Shown here piece after piece: positions 1 to 6,962 of a DNA stretch of 13,463 nt. The stretch's first letter is position 1. Each line of letters begins with the position of its first letter. Made by a program: the position numbers and the translations under genes. Source of the DNA: JASJHI01 sp965371355 (GTDB lineage: Bacteria > Actinomycetota > Acidimicrobiia > Acidimicrobiales > Ilumatobacteraceae); the NCBI GenBank assembly GCA_965371355.1, contig CBDUYD010000078.1, positions 1 through 13,463 on the forward strand, read 5' to 3'. Below the pieces are notes generated by a model that saw only the letters and a program-made list of their open reading frames with translations, did no database searches and was not told the origin of the DNA.

Positions 1-48
1 GCCGGACTGTGGATCCTGAGCGCGGGTCGGCGGCGTCGCCGCATCTGA
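1..48 (+). CDS. C-terminal end of a truncated upstream gene, probable membrane protein
   Basis: Read from base 1, the frame gives AGLWILSAGRRRRRI and then a TGA stop at 46-48. A short hydrophobic stretch followed by five arginines and an immediate stop is how many actinobacterial secreted or surface proteins end: one C-terminal membrane helix held by a positive cytoplasmic tail. Only 15 residues are visible, so the family cannot be named. The next gene begins 45 bases later on the same strand behind its own promoter-like hexamer, so there is no sign of an operon link. The reading frame could be chance; the composition makes a real gene end the better guess. Confidence 0.45.
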   Translation, partial: AGLWILSAGRRRRRI

Positions 49-81
49 GGGCTCGCGCCTTCACTTCGGGCGCCGATGACC

Positions 82-87
82 GATACT
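82..87 (+). promoter_or_regulatory. Putative -10 element of the diguanylate cyclase gene (leaderless start)
   Basis: The hexamer GATACT keeps the conserved A at position 2 and T at position 6 of the sigma-A -10 box. It ends 5 bases before the ATG at 93, so transcription would begin on or next to the start codon. TTCACT at 60-65, 16 bases upstream, is a passable -35 box. No Shine-Dalgarno is visible between the hexamer and the ATG. Confidence 0.5.
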
Positions 88-92
88 GAAGT

Positions 93-1424
93 ATGAGGAT
101 CATCCGGATGGCCGCCCTGATCGGCAGCCTCGTGCTGCTGGTGGGCACGATGATCTCGATCCTCAACCGTCGCGACGACCTCAGCGACGAATACGACCTC
201 CAGTTGCGCGCGGCGAGCGTGCTGGCGACCAACGCCGTCGAGAACGCCGTCGAGCGGGCGTCGGCGGTGGCGACGGTGGCCGGCGCGGAGGCCGGCCCCG
301 AGTCGCTCGAGGTCTTCGCCGTGCCCGTCGACGTGTGTGTCCTGTCCGGCGGCTCCACATCGTGTTCGGGGAGCGACCTGACCGCGCTCGCCGCTTTCCA
401 CACCGCGCAACACGCCGCCGGCGCAGACGGGGAGGCCGTCGCGGTGATCGACGGTGACTCCGCATCGGTGATCGTCGTCGCGGGCGGGTCCGACCACACC
501 GTCGTGCTCCGTCTGCCGCCCGGCGCCTTGCTCACCGGTGCCGCCTCGGCCGAACTCGAGACGTACGCGGCCGACGTCGACGTGATGATCTTGGCGACGA
601 CCGACGAGTCGATGACCCCGTCGGACGGCATCGACTCGATCGACGGTCGACGGGTGCTCACCTCGATCGTCGAGGATCCACCGGTCGCCGGCGTAATCGA
701 GGTCACCGTCTCGGTCGATCCCGAGATCGGGATCACAGGCGACGGTGCGACGCGCTACTTCACGCTGCTCGCGCTCGGCACGATCCTGCTCGCCATCGCC
801 GCGTGGACGTTCTTCGCCGAACGCCGCTCGCTCGAGCGCCGTGCAACGACCGACGAGATGACGGGCCTGCTCAACCGCCGCGAGTTCGAGCGCCAGTGCG
901 AGGAGGCGATGATCAACGCCGATCGGTTCCGGACCGGCCTGTGCATCATGCTGGTCGACCTCGACGGCTTCAAGTCGATCAACGACACGCGGGGCCACCA
1001 GTTCGGCGACCGGGTGCTGATCGAGACGGCGAGACGCCTGCACAGCGCCGTGCGCGACACCGACATCGTCGGTCGCTGGGGCGGCGACGAGTTCCTCGTG
1101 ATGCTGCCGGGCCTCGAGCAGGGCACCGCCGTACGCAACAGCGCCGAACGGATCGCGGCGAGCCTCAGCGGATCACCCGTCGTCGAGGACGTCACGGTCA
1201 CCGGCAGCATCGGCGCCGCCCTGTTCCCGCGCCACGGGCAGACGTTCGACGACCTGATCCGCGCCGCGGACAGAGCGATGTACGCGGCCAAGACGACCGG
1301 TGTCCCGCACCGACTCGCAGACACCCTCTCCGGTGACGATCCCGGCGGGGCGGGCGGGGAAGGCGATCCGTACGATGGCCCCGAACGCCGGCGGATGCCG
1401 TCCACCGGCGAGCCGGTCGCCTGA
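93..1424 (+). CDS. Membrane-anchored diguanylate cyclase (GGDEF) with extracytoplasmic sensor region
   Basis: A 443-residue protein predicted to make cyclic di-GMP from two GTP at the inner face of the membrane. Hydrophobic segments at about 7-24 and 222-242 bracket an outer region of roughly 195 residues, the likely sensor. The only cysteines seen there, C82 and C91, could form a disulfide. The cyclase domain fills about 250-405: DEMTGLLNRR at 254-263 is the entry motif, LVDLDGFK at 287-294 carries the metal-binding aspartate D289, and GGDEF lies at 330-334. RDTD at 321-324 stands nine residues before GGDEF, the normal spacing of the inhibitory I-site, so product feedback is expected. No EAL domain follows. 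The tail after 405 is Gly/Asp/Pro-rich and ends near a YDGPERRR motif. The family is certain; the sensed signal is unknown because the outer region matches no domain I recognise. Confidence 0.93.
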   Translation: MRIIRMAALIGSLVLLVGTMISILNRRDDLSDEYDLQLRAASVLATNAVENAVERASAVATVAGAEAGPESLEVFAVPVDVCVLSGGSTSCSGSDLTALAAFHTAQHAAGADGEAVAVIDGDSASVIVVAGGSDHTVVLRLPPGALLTGAASAELETYAADVDVMILATTDESMTPSDGIDSIDGRRVLTSIVEDPPVAGVIEVTVSVDPEIGITGDGATRYFTLLALGTILLAIAAWTFFAERRSLERRATTDEMTGLLNRREFERQCEEAMINADRFRTGLCIMLVDLDGFKSINDTRGHQFGDRVLIETARRLHSAVRDTDIVGRWGGDEFLVMLPGLEQGTAVRNSAERIAASLSGSPVVEDVTVTGSIGAALFPRHGQTFDDLIRAADRAMYAAKTTGVPHRLADTLSGDDPGGAGGEGDPYDGPERRRMPSTGEPVA

Positions 1425-1479
1425 CAGCGGCGCGCCGTGGGCGCGATGACCGGCATCGGACGCGCCGGTCGTCGACGCG

Positions 1480-1485
1480 TACACT
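1480..1485 (+). promoter_or_regulatory. Putative -10 element of the aminotransferase-amidase operon (leaderless start)
   Basis: TACACT matches the TAnnnT pattern and is followed by exactly six bases before the GTG at 1492, which places the expected transcription start on the GTG itself. There is no Shine-Dalgarno upstream of that GTG. I see no convincing -35 box. Confidence 0.55.
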
Positions 1486-1491
1486 CCGCAC

Positions 1492-2706
1492 GTGGCCCCG
1501 ACCGATGTGATGACCACCAAGCTGCAGGGTTTCGGCACCACGATCTTCGCCGAGATGTCGGCGCTCGCCGTCGAGACCGGCGCGATCAACCTCGGCCAGG
1601 GATTCCCCGACACCGATGGTCCGCCCGAGGTGCTCGATGCGGCGATCGACGCGATCCGCGGTGGCATCAACCAGTATCCGCCGCTGCTCGGGTTGCCGGT
1701 CCTGATCGAGGCGATCGCCGACCACCAGCGGCGCTGGTACGGCATCGACCTCGATCCCGCATCGCAGATCGTCGTCACGGCCGGTGCCACCGAGGCGTTG
1801 GCTGCCGCACTGCTCGGGATGCTCGACGCGGGCGACGAGGTGGTCGTCTTCGAGCCCGTATACGACAGCTACCAGGCGGGGATCGCGCTTGCCGGCGCCC
1901 GGCCCGTGCCGGTCCTGCTCGCGCCGGGCGAGGACCACCGCTACCACTTCGATCCCGACGAGCTGCGCCGGGCGATCTCGCCGAGCACGAAGTTGATCCT
2001 GCTGAACACCCCGCACAACCCGACCGGCAAGGTCTTCACGAGGAGCGAGCTCGAGCTGATCGCCGAGGTGGCCATCGAGCACGACCTCGTCGTCGTCACC
2101 GACGAGGTGTACGAACACCTCGTGTTCGACGGCCTCGAGCACATCCCGATGGCAACGCTGCCCGACATGTTCGAACGCACGCTCACGATCTCGAGCGGCG
2201 GCAAGACGTTTCACACGACGGGATGGAAGATCGGATGGATGACCGGCCCGGCTCCGCTCGTCGCGGCCGCCCGCACGGCGAAGCAGTTCCTAACGTTCGT
2301 CAACGGCGCGCCGTTCCAGCCGGCGATCGCCGCCGGACTGGCGCTGCCCGACTCGTACTTCGAGAAGCTGACCGCCGACCTCCAGGCCGCGCGGGATCGT
2401 CTCGTCGCCGGTCTCACCGAGGCGGGCTTCGATCCCCTCGTTCCCGAAGCGACCTACTTCACCACCGTCGACATCAGGCCGGTCGATCCGCACGGCGACG
2501 GCATCGCGTTCTGTCGTCAACTGCCCGAGCGGTGCGGCGTGGTCGCCATTCCCAACGAGGTCTTCTACGTCCGGCCCGAATACGGCCGCAACCTCGTGCG
2601 CTTCGCCTGTTGCAAGCGACTTGACGTGATCGACGAGGCGGCCCAGCGGTTGGCGGGCGGCTTCGCTTCCGACAGCGACAGCGCCGACCCCGGGAGTGAC
2701 CGGTGA
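1492..2706 (+). CDS. PLP-dependent class I/II aminotransferase, glutamine/methionine/kynurenine type
   Basis: A 404-residue fold-type I aminotransferase of the subgroup holding bacterial methionine aminotransferase YbdL and eukaryotic kynurenine aminotransferase/glutamine transaminase K. It would move an amino group from glutamine, methionine or an aromatic amino acid to a 2-oxoacid. Visible family marks: INLGQGFPD at 32-40, the NTPHNPTGK loop at 172-180, D204 and Y207 in TDEVYE contacting the cofactor, K238 in SSGGKTF as the Schiff-base lysine, GWKIGW at 244-249, and R370 in VRFACCK as the carboxylate-binding arginine. All key residues are intact. GTG 1492 is chosen because a -10-like hexamer sits six bases before it; ATG 1510 (MTTKLQGF) is the alternative and costs six residues. 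The stop overlaps the start of the nitrilase-family gene, so the two are co-translated. The exact amino donor cannot be read from sequence. Confidence 0.93.
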   Translation: MAPTDVMTTKLQGFGTTIFAEMSALAVETGAINLGQGFPDTDGPPEVLDAAIDAIRGGINQYPPLLGLPVLIEAIADHQRRWYGIDLDPASQIVVTAGATEALAAALLGMLDAGDEVVVFEPVYDSYQAGIALAGARPVPVLLAPGEDHRYHFDPDELRRAISPSTKLILLNTPHNPTGKVFTRSELELIAEVAIEHDLVVVTDEVYEHLVFDGLEHIPMATLPDMFERTLTISSGGKTFHTTGWKIGWMTGPAPLVAAARTAKQFLTFVNGAPFQPAIAAGLALPDSYFEKLTADLQAARDRLVAGLTEAGFDPLVPEATYFTTVDIRPVDPHGDGIAFCRQLPERCGVVAIPNEVFYVRPEYGRNLVRFACCKRLDVIDEAAQRLAGGFASDSDSADPGSDR

Positions 2707-3482
2707 GCACACTCCGCGCCGCCGCGATCCAGCACGACATCGTCTGGCACGACCGCGAAGCGAACTTCGAGCGCCTCGCGCCGAAGATCGCGGGTGCGGC
2801 CGCGAGTGGCGCCGGGCTCGTGCTGCTCACCGAGACCTTCTCGACGGGGTTCTCATTCGACACGCCCGGCATCGGTGAGCCCCAGGGTGGGCCGTCGTCG
2901 ACATTCCTCCTCGAGCAGGCCGCACGTCACGGTGTGTGGGTCGGTGGCTCCTGCCCGGAACTCGATCCGGCGGCGCCGGCTGGCGACGAGCGACCGTCGA
3001 ACACGTTCGTGCTCGCCGGCCCCGACGGCGTCGTCCACCGCTACCGCAAGATCCATCCGTTCTCCCACGCCGGCGAAGAACGGTACGTGCGCGCCGGGAC
3101 CGACTTCCTCACCGTCGAGGTCCAAGGCGTCCGGCTCAGCCTGTTCGTCTGCTACGACCTCCGGTTCAGCGACGAGTTCTGGGCGCTCGCTCCCGACACC
3201 GACGCCTACCTGGTCGTCGCCAACTGGCCCGAGAAGCGGCGCCTCCACTGGTCGACGCTGCTGCGGGCGCGGGCGATCGAGAACCAGGCGTACGTCGTGG
3301 GTGTCAACCGGGTCGGCAGCGGTGGCGGGCTCGACTATTCGGGAGACAGCGCGATCATCGATCCGCTCGGCGAGGTGCTCGCCGCCGGTGCGCGGGTCGA
3401 GACCGTGCTGCTCGCCGACATCGACACCGACCACGTCGCGAGTACGCGCGAGCACTTCCGGTTCATGCAGGACCGCCGCTGA
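2703..3482 (+). CDS. Carbon-nitrogen hydrolase, omega-amidase (Nit2/YafV) type
   Basis: A 259-residue nitrilase-superfamily enzyme. The catalytic triad is visible: E44 in LLTETFSTGF, K116 in HRYRKIHPF and C150 in LFVCYDLRF. An acidic pair E125-E126 sits where the family has its second structural glutamate. The short single-domain length and the TETFSTGF and CYDLRF contexts fit the Nit2/YafV omega-amidases, which hydrolyse 2-oxoglutaramate or 2-oxosuccinamate to the oxoacid plus ammonia. Start GTG 2703 shares a GTGA overlap with the aminotransferase stop, and GGGAG at 2692-2696 serves as Shine-Dalgarno. The pairing makes sense: a glutamine-dependent transaminase yields 2-oxoglutaramate, and this enzyme removes it, pulling the reaction forward, as described for methionine salvage. 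Family is sure; the precise substrate rests on gene context. Confidence 0.92.
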   Translation: MSTLRAAAIQHDIVWHDREANFERLAPKIAGAAASGAGLVLLTETFSTGFSFDTPGIGEPQGGPSSTFLLEQAARHGVWVGGSCPELDPAAPAGDERPSNTFVLAGPDGVVHRYRKIHPFSHAGEERYVRAGTDFLTVEVQGVRLSLFVCYDLRFSDEFWALAPDTDAYLVVANWPEKRRLHWSTLLRARAIENQAYVVGVNRVGSGGGLDYSGDSAIIDPLGEVLAAGARVETVLLADIDTDHVASTREHFRFMQDRR

Positions 3483-3498
3483 CAGCAACAGGTCGCAC

Positions 3499-4014
3499 TC
3501 ACGTGGGGAGTTCCTTGCGCATCATCGAGACGACGATCCCGTAGGGCGTGTCCTGGCGACCGACCTCGCGGAAGCCCCGGCGTTCGTGAAACGCGATCGA
3601 CGGCGGGTTCGGCGGATCGGCGTTGACCTCCAGGGCGAGCGCCGCGAGGCCTGATTCGGCCACCTTCTGCTCGACCTCGTCGTACAGCAGCGTGCCGAGG
3701 CCACGACGCTGGAAACGGGCATCGAAGGCGACCCGATCGAGGTACATCACGTCGTCGTAGCGGTCGCCGAACCAGCGGTAGTTCACCGAGTCGTAGGTCG
3801 ATCCGAGGGGGAGCACCAGGCAGAATCCCGCCGGCTCGCCGCCGATATCGACGACGAGCGCGATCGCGCTCTCGGCGACCAGATAGTGCAGCCGATCCTC
3901 GTCGACCCTGCCGACCTCGGGCACGTTCGCCTCGTTGATCGCGTGCAGCGCGGTCACATCGTCGCTACGCACTTCGCGGATCGTGATTGCGGCGGGATCG
4001 CTCGACTCGGGCAT
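3499..4014 (-). CDS. GNAT-family N-acetyltransferase
   Basis: A 171-residue single GNAT domain using acetyl-CoA; acceptor unknown. Residues 10-33 (ITIREVRSDDV onward) form the first strand and helix, YLDRVAF at 91-97 is the central strand, and QRRGLGTLL at 102-110 is the pyrophosphate-binding motif A with the R/Q-x-x-G-x-G/A pattern. The C-terminal block LEVNADPPNPPSIAFHERRG ending near residue 147 resembles the predicted acetyltransferases grouped as COG3818, from memory only. ATG 4014 lies 6 bases after the stop of the upstream small gene and has no good Shine-Dalgarno, so translational coupling is likely. Its 3' end faces the nitrilase-family gene with only 16 bases between stops, and no terminator hairpin is seen there. 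Confidence 0.88.
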   Translation of the reverse strand: MPESSDPAAITIREVRSDDVTALHAINEANVPEVGRVDEDRLHYLVAESAIALVVDIGGEPAGFCLVLPLGSTYDSVNYRWFGDRYDDVMYLDRVAFDARFQRRGLGTLLYDEVEQKVAESGLAALALEVNADPPNPPSIAFHERRGFREVGRQDTPYGIVVSMMRKELPT

Positions 4015-4020
4015 TCGGGG

Positions 4021-4221
4021 TCAGAGCCCGACCAGGTTTCGCAGGTCGTCTCGGCGATCAGCGGCGACGTGTGACGAATGTTTCCGCAGCTCCAGCCCGG
4101 CGCTGATGGCAGCGAGCACGTGGTCGTCGCGTTCGCAACCGGCCTCGAACAGAGCGTCGACGACATCGTCCGCCTGTAGATCGGGACCCTCGACGATCAG
4201 CGTGAAGTTGAATGTGGCCAT
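4021..4221 (-). CDS. Small uncharacterised protein, first gene of the GNAT operon
   Basis: A 66-residue protein starting MATFNFTLIVEGPDL. The ATG at 4221 is well supported: GAGGAG lies 7 bases upstream and a TACGGT hexamer stands behind it, whereas extending the frame further upstream gives low-complexity sequence crossing the divergent promoter region. The opening strand FTLIVEGPDL and the DALFEAGC block at 28-35 resemble the N-terminus of a common actinobacterial small-protein family of about 100-130 residues that, as I recall it, ends in a helix-turn-helix. Here the middle is missing and the chain runs quickly to AADRRDDLRNLVGL. It may be a shortened relative or a separate compact family. 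It sits 6 bases from the acetyltransferase start, so the two share a transcript. No function can be assigned. Confidence 0.72.
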   Translation of the reverse strand: MATFNFTLIVEGPDLQADDVVDALFEAGCERDDHVLAAISAGLELRKHSSHVAADRRDDLRNLVGL

Positions 4222-4228
4222 CTCAGAT

Positions 4229-4234
4229 CTCCTC
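4229..4234 (-). promoter_or_regulatory. Shine-Dalgarno that fixes the start of the small gene
   Basis: On the minus strand GAGGAG is followed by seven bases and then the ATG at 4221. This decides the start of the 66-residue gene, since the same frame stays open well upstream. Confidence 0.75.
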
Positions 4235-4251
4235 TTCCCACTCCTGCGAGC

Positions 4252-4257
4252 ACCGTA
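4252..4257 (-). promoter_or_regulatory. Putative -10 element for the small protein-GNAT operon
   Basis: On the minus strand TACGGT matches TAnnnT. Transcription would begin near 4245, giving a leader of about 24 bases that holds the GAGGAG ribosome-binding site. The spacing suits a leadered transcript, unlike most other genes in this window. No good -35 box is seen. Confidence 0.4.
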
Positions 4258-4320
4258 TCCACACCCAGGGCAACCCAGCGGAGCCGGCAATGCCGTTGGC
4301 GTGGGGTGGGGCGGGTGTCC

Positions 4321-4326
4321 TACCGT
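4321..4326 (+). promoter_or_regulatory. Putative -10 element of the ABC-2 exporter operon (near-leaderless start)
   Basis: TACCGT is followed by seven bases and then the GTG at 4334. TTGGCG at 4296-4301 could act as a -35 box with a rather long 19-base spacer. Together with the minus-strand hexamer at 4252-4257 this marks 4222-4333 as a divergent promoter region. Confidence 0.45.
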
Positions 4327-4333
4327 GCCGACG

Positions 4334-5260
4334 GTGAGTGCCCCCGTGATCGTCGCCCGCGACCTGTGCAAGCGATTCGGCGACTTCGTGGCGGTCGACG
4401 GCGTCGACTTCGAGGTCGCCGCCGGCGAGTCGTTCGGATTCCTCGGTCCCAACGGAGCGGGCAAGACATCGACGATGCGGATGATCGGATGCGTTTCGCC
4501 GATCACGTCGGGTGAACTCACGGTCTTCGGGCTCGACCCGGCCGCGGACGGCCCCCGCATCCGCGCCCGGATCGGTGTCGTGCCGCAGGCCGATCAACTC
4601 GACGCCGAGCTGTCGGTGCTCGAGAACCTGCTCGTCTACGGCCGGTTCTTCGATCTGTCGCGCTCGGAATGTCGCCGGCGGGCCGACGAGCTGCTCGAGT
4701 TCGTGCAGCTCACCGAGCGGGCCGACGATCGCGTCGAGCCACTGTCCGGCGGCATGAAGCGTCGGCTCACGATCGCCAGGTCGTTGATCAACGAGCCCGA
4801 TCTCCTGCTGCTCGACGAACCGACGACCGGCCTCGATCCCCAGGCGCGCCATGTCCTCTGGGATCGCCTCTACCGGCTCAAACAGCGCGGCGTCACGCTC
4901 GTGCTCACCACCCACTACATGGACGAGGCCGAGCAGCTCTGTGACCGGCTCGTCGTCATGGATCGCGCCACGATCGTCGCCGAGGGCTCGCCGCGGGCGT
5001 TGATCGACGAGCACTCGACGCGCGAGGTGCTCGAGCTGCGATTCGAGGTCGGCCACAACGAGGGCCGTGAGTCCGATCTGGCCGGCGTCGGCAAACGGCT
5101 CGAGACGCTGCCCGACCGGGTTCTGCTCTACGTCGACGACGGTGAGTCGGCACTCGCCGAGGTGCACCGTCGGGGCCTGGATCCCGTCGGCAGCCTGATC
5201 CGCCGGAGTTCGCTCGAGGACGTCTTCCTCCGCCTCACCGGCCGTACGTTGGTCGACTGA
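4334..5260 (+). CDS. ABC transporter ATP-binding protein, NodI/DrrA-like
   Basis: A 308-residue cytoplasmic ATPase that would drive the two permeases encoded next. Walker A GPNGAGKTS is at 38-46 with K44, the Q-loop glutamine is Q85, the signature LSGGMKRR starts at 137, Walker B LLLLDEP ends with D161-E162, and the switch histidine is H194 in TTHYMDEAE. The motif set and the roughly 80-residue C-terminal extension ending LEDVFLRLTGR are typical of the DrrA/NodI group, which export drugs, polyketides, lipids or lipo-oligosaccharides. The frame is open far upstream to 3935, but that part translates to Ser/Arg-rich sequence antisense to the small gene; GTG 4334 directly before SAPVIVARDLCKRFG is the natural start and carries the -10-like hexamer. 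Substrate cannot be told from sequence. Confidence 0.94.
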   Translation: MSAPVIVARDLCKRFGDFVAVDGVDFEVAAGESFGFLGPNGAGKTSTMRMIGCVSPITSGELTVFGLDPAADGPRIRARIGVVPQADQLDAELSVLENLLVYGRFFDLSRSECRRRADELLEFVQLTERADDRVEPLSGGMKRRLTIARSLINEPDLLLLDEPTTGLDPQARHVLWDRLYRLKQRGVTLVLTTHYMDEAEQLCDRLVVMDRATIVAEGSPRALIDEHSTREVLELRFEVGHNEGRESDLAGVGKRLETLPDRVLLYVDDGESALAEVHRRGLDPVGSLIRRSSLEDVFLRLTGRTLVD

Positions 5261-5276
5261 GGAAGCGGGACCGGAG

Positions 5277-6077
5277 ATGACGAGGGGCATATCGGCGATC
5301 GCCACACCCAAGGCGGTCCGCGTGTGGGAGAGCCAGTTCGCGGTCTATCGACGCATCTGGCTCTCCAACGTGCTCGGCGCGTTCGTTCAGCCCTTCGTGT
5401 TCCTCCTCGGGATGGGCCTCGGTGTTGGAGCACTGGTCGATACCGGACCGGAGAGCGCGGAGATCCTCGGATCGTCGTACCTGGCGTTCTTCGCGCCGGC
5501 GCTGCTGGCGACAACGGCGATGCTGATCGGTGTTCAGACCTCGCTCTGGGAGACGCTCGACCAGTTCATGTGGGGCAACCAGTACCGGGCGATGGTGTCG
5601 ACTCCGCTGAGCGCGGCCGACGTCGCCGACGGGTCGGCCCTGTGGCACGCCACACGGATCGGCATCGCCGCCACCGGCGTCGCAGTCGTCTTGTTGCTGT
5701 TCGACGAGACCCGCGCGCTGACGCTCGTGCCGGCCGTCGGCGCGGCGATCCTCACCGGACTCGCGTTCGCGCTCCCGATCACCGCCTACTCGGCCACCCG
5801 CTACGACGACCACACGTTCGTGCTCATCCTCCGGCTCGGGCTCATCCCGATGTTCCTCTTCGGAGGCGCCTTCTACCCGATCTCGCAGCTGCCGGATTGG
5901 CTCGAGTTGCTCGCCGTGATCACGCCGCTGTGGCACGGCATCGAGCTGTGCCGCGGGTTGGTGCTCGGCACTCTGTCGGGCGCGGCGGCGATCGTCCACA
6001 CCACCTATCTCACGGCGTTCGCCGTAATCGGCTGGGTCGCCTGCCGGATCACCTTCGCCAAGAGGCTGCTGCCGTGA
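5277..6077 (+). CDS. ABC-2 type permease, NodJ-like, first of a pair
   Basis: A 266-residue integral membrane protein with about six hydrophobic segments, forming half of the channel powered by the preceding ATPase. The N-terminal WESQFAVYRRIWLSN, FFAPALLATTAM near 72-83, the polar stretch ending MVSTPLSAADVA and the late GGAFYPISQLPDWL segment are the usual ABC-2 membrane marks. ATG 5277 lies 16 bases after the ATPase stop, and GGAG at 5273-5276 directly abuts it with GGAAG further back, so the ribosome-binding site is present but tightly spaced. The stop overlaps the next permease start in a GTGA. The transported compound is unknown. Confidence 0.9.
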   Translation: MTRGISAIATPKAVRVWESQFAVYRRIWLSNVLGAFVQPFVFLLGMGLGVGALVDTGPESAEILGSSYLAFFAPALLATTAMLIGVQTSLWETLDQFMWGNQYRAMVSTPLSAADVADGSALWHATRIGIAATGVAVVLLLFDETRALTLVPAVGAAILTGLAFALPITAYSATRYDDHTFVLILRLGLIPMFLFGGAFYPISQLPDWLELLAVITPLWHGIELCRGLVLGTLSGAAAIVHTTYLTAFAVIGWVACRITFAKRLLP

Positions 6078-6886
6078 CCACCGCCGCCACCGCCTCGGGG
6101 GTGCTCCGCATCGTGCCCGCAGCGCTCCTCGAGACGCGGCGGCCGCAGCGGATGATCGAGCGCAGCTACGAGGTGTACCGCAAGGCATGGTGGATCTTCG
6201 TGTCCGGGTTCTTCGAGCCGGTCTTCTACCTCCTGTCGATGGACGTCGGATTGAGCTCGCTCGTCGGCGAGATCACAGTCGACGGACGCACCTACGACTA
6301 CGCGGAGTTCGTCGCACCCGCCCTGATGGCGGTGGCGGCGATGAACGGCGCGATCTTCGACTCGACGGTCGCGATCTTCTTCAAGCTGCGCAACGACGTG
6401 TACGACTCGATCCTGGCGACGCCGATGTCGACCGCCGACATCGCCGTCGGCGAGATCGGATGGGCCGTGATCCGGGGTGCGATCTACTCGTGCTCGTTCC
6501 TCGTCGTGATGGTGTTGCTCGGCCTCGCGGGGTCGCCGTGGGTGGTGATGGCACTCCCGGCGTGCGCGCTCGTCGCCGTCGCCTTCTCGTCGATCGGCAT
6601 GGCGCTCACCACCTACATGCGCTCGTGGGCCGACTTCGACTACATCATGGCTGTCACCGTGCCGCTGATGGTGTTCTCGGCGACCTTCTTCCCGGTGTCG
6701 AGCTACGGCGACTGGGCGTGGATCGTCAACCTCAGCCCGCTCTACCACGGGGTGGCGCTGACCCGTGCCGCGAGCGCCGGTGTTTTCGAGTGGAGCCTGT
6801 TCCTCAACGTCGGCGTGCTCGTCGCGCTGGCCGTGGTGGGGATGCGCTTCACATCGCGCCGCATCGAGACACTCCTGCTCAAATGA
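6074..6886 (+). CDS. ABC-2 type permease, NodJ-like, second of a pair
   Basis: A 270-residue membrane protein beginning GTG at 6074, overlapping the previous stop by four bases. The frame is open back to 5324, but that upstream part is Arg-rich shadow sequence inside the first permease. Sequence order mirrors its neighbour: ERSYEVYRKAWWIF, then FVAPALMAVAAM, SILATPMSTADIA, FSATFFPVSSYGDW and LSPLYHGVAL. The shared blocks show the two are paralogues, so the working exporter is probably a heterodimer of channel subunits plus a homodimer of the ATPase. About six membrane segments are expected, ending in a basic tail (TSRRIETLLLK). Confidence 0.9.
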   Translation: MTTAATASGVLRIVPAALLETRRPQRMIERSYEVYRKAWWIFVSGFFEPVFYLLSMDVGLSSLVGEITVDGRTYDYAEFVAPALMAVAAMNGAIFDSTVAIFFKLRNDVYDSILATPMSTADIAVGEIGWAVIRGAIYSCSFLVVMVLLGLAGSPWVVMALPACALVAVAFSSIGMALTTYMRSWADFDYIMAVTVPLMVFSATFFPVSSYGDWAWIVNLSPLYHGVALTRAASAGVFEWSLFLNVGVLVALAVVGMRFTSRRIETLLLK

Positions 6887-6950
6887 CACAGCGTCTCCGG
6901 ACCCGCGCCTCCGGATGCAGCGTGCCGATACGCCGCATACCGAGACCCCG

Positions 6951-6956
6951 TATCCT
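6951..6956 (+). promoter_or_regulatory. Putative -10 element of msrA (leaderless start)
   Basis: TATCCT lies exactly six bases before the ATG at 6963, so transcription should begin on the start codon. It is the closest match to TATAAT among the leaderless candidates here and decides the start of msrA. Confidence 0.6.
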
Positions 6957-6962
6957 GGGGTC

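Noticed and set aside
1448..1470. Hairpin GACCGGC/GCCGGTC between the diguanylate cyclase and the aminotransferase as a terminator
   Set aside because: Only seven pairs around a nine-base loop, no T-run, and it lies close to the -10 of the next gene. Such stems arise easily by chance at this GC content.
3935..4333. 133-codon extension of the ABC ATPase upstream of GTG 4334
   Set aside because: It is antisense to the small gene and GNAT start, is Ser/Arg-rich, and the normal ATPase N-terminus begins right at 4334.
4223..5311. Long minus-strand open frame (362 codons) opposite the ABC ATPase gene
   Set aside because: It lies antisense to a gene with complete ABC motifs, shows no recognisable domain, and long antisense frames are expected in DNA this GC-rich. 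The same reasoning removes the antisense frames at 755-1456, 1198-2214, 2853-3488, 5235-6188, 6005-7048, 6879-7874, 9173-10396 and 11236-12315.
6896..6915. TCCGGA repeated at 6896-6901 and 6910-6915, upstream of msrA, as an operator or terminator
   Set aside because: TCCGGA is its own reverse complement, so any two copies form a nominal hairpin. Six pairs with no further symmetry is too little.
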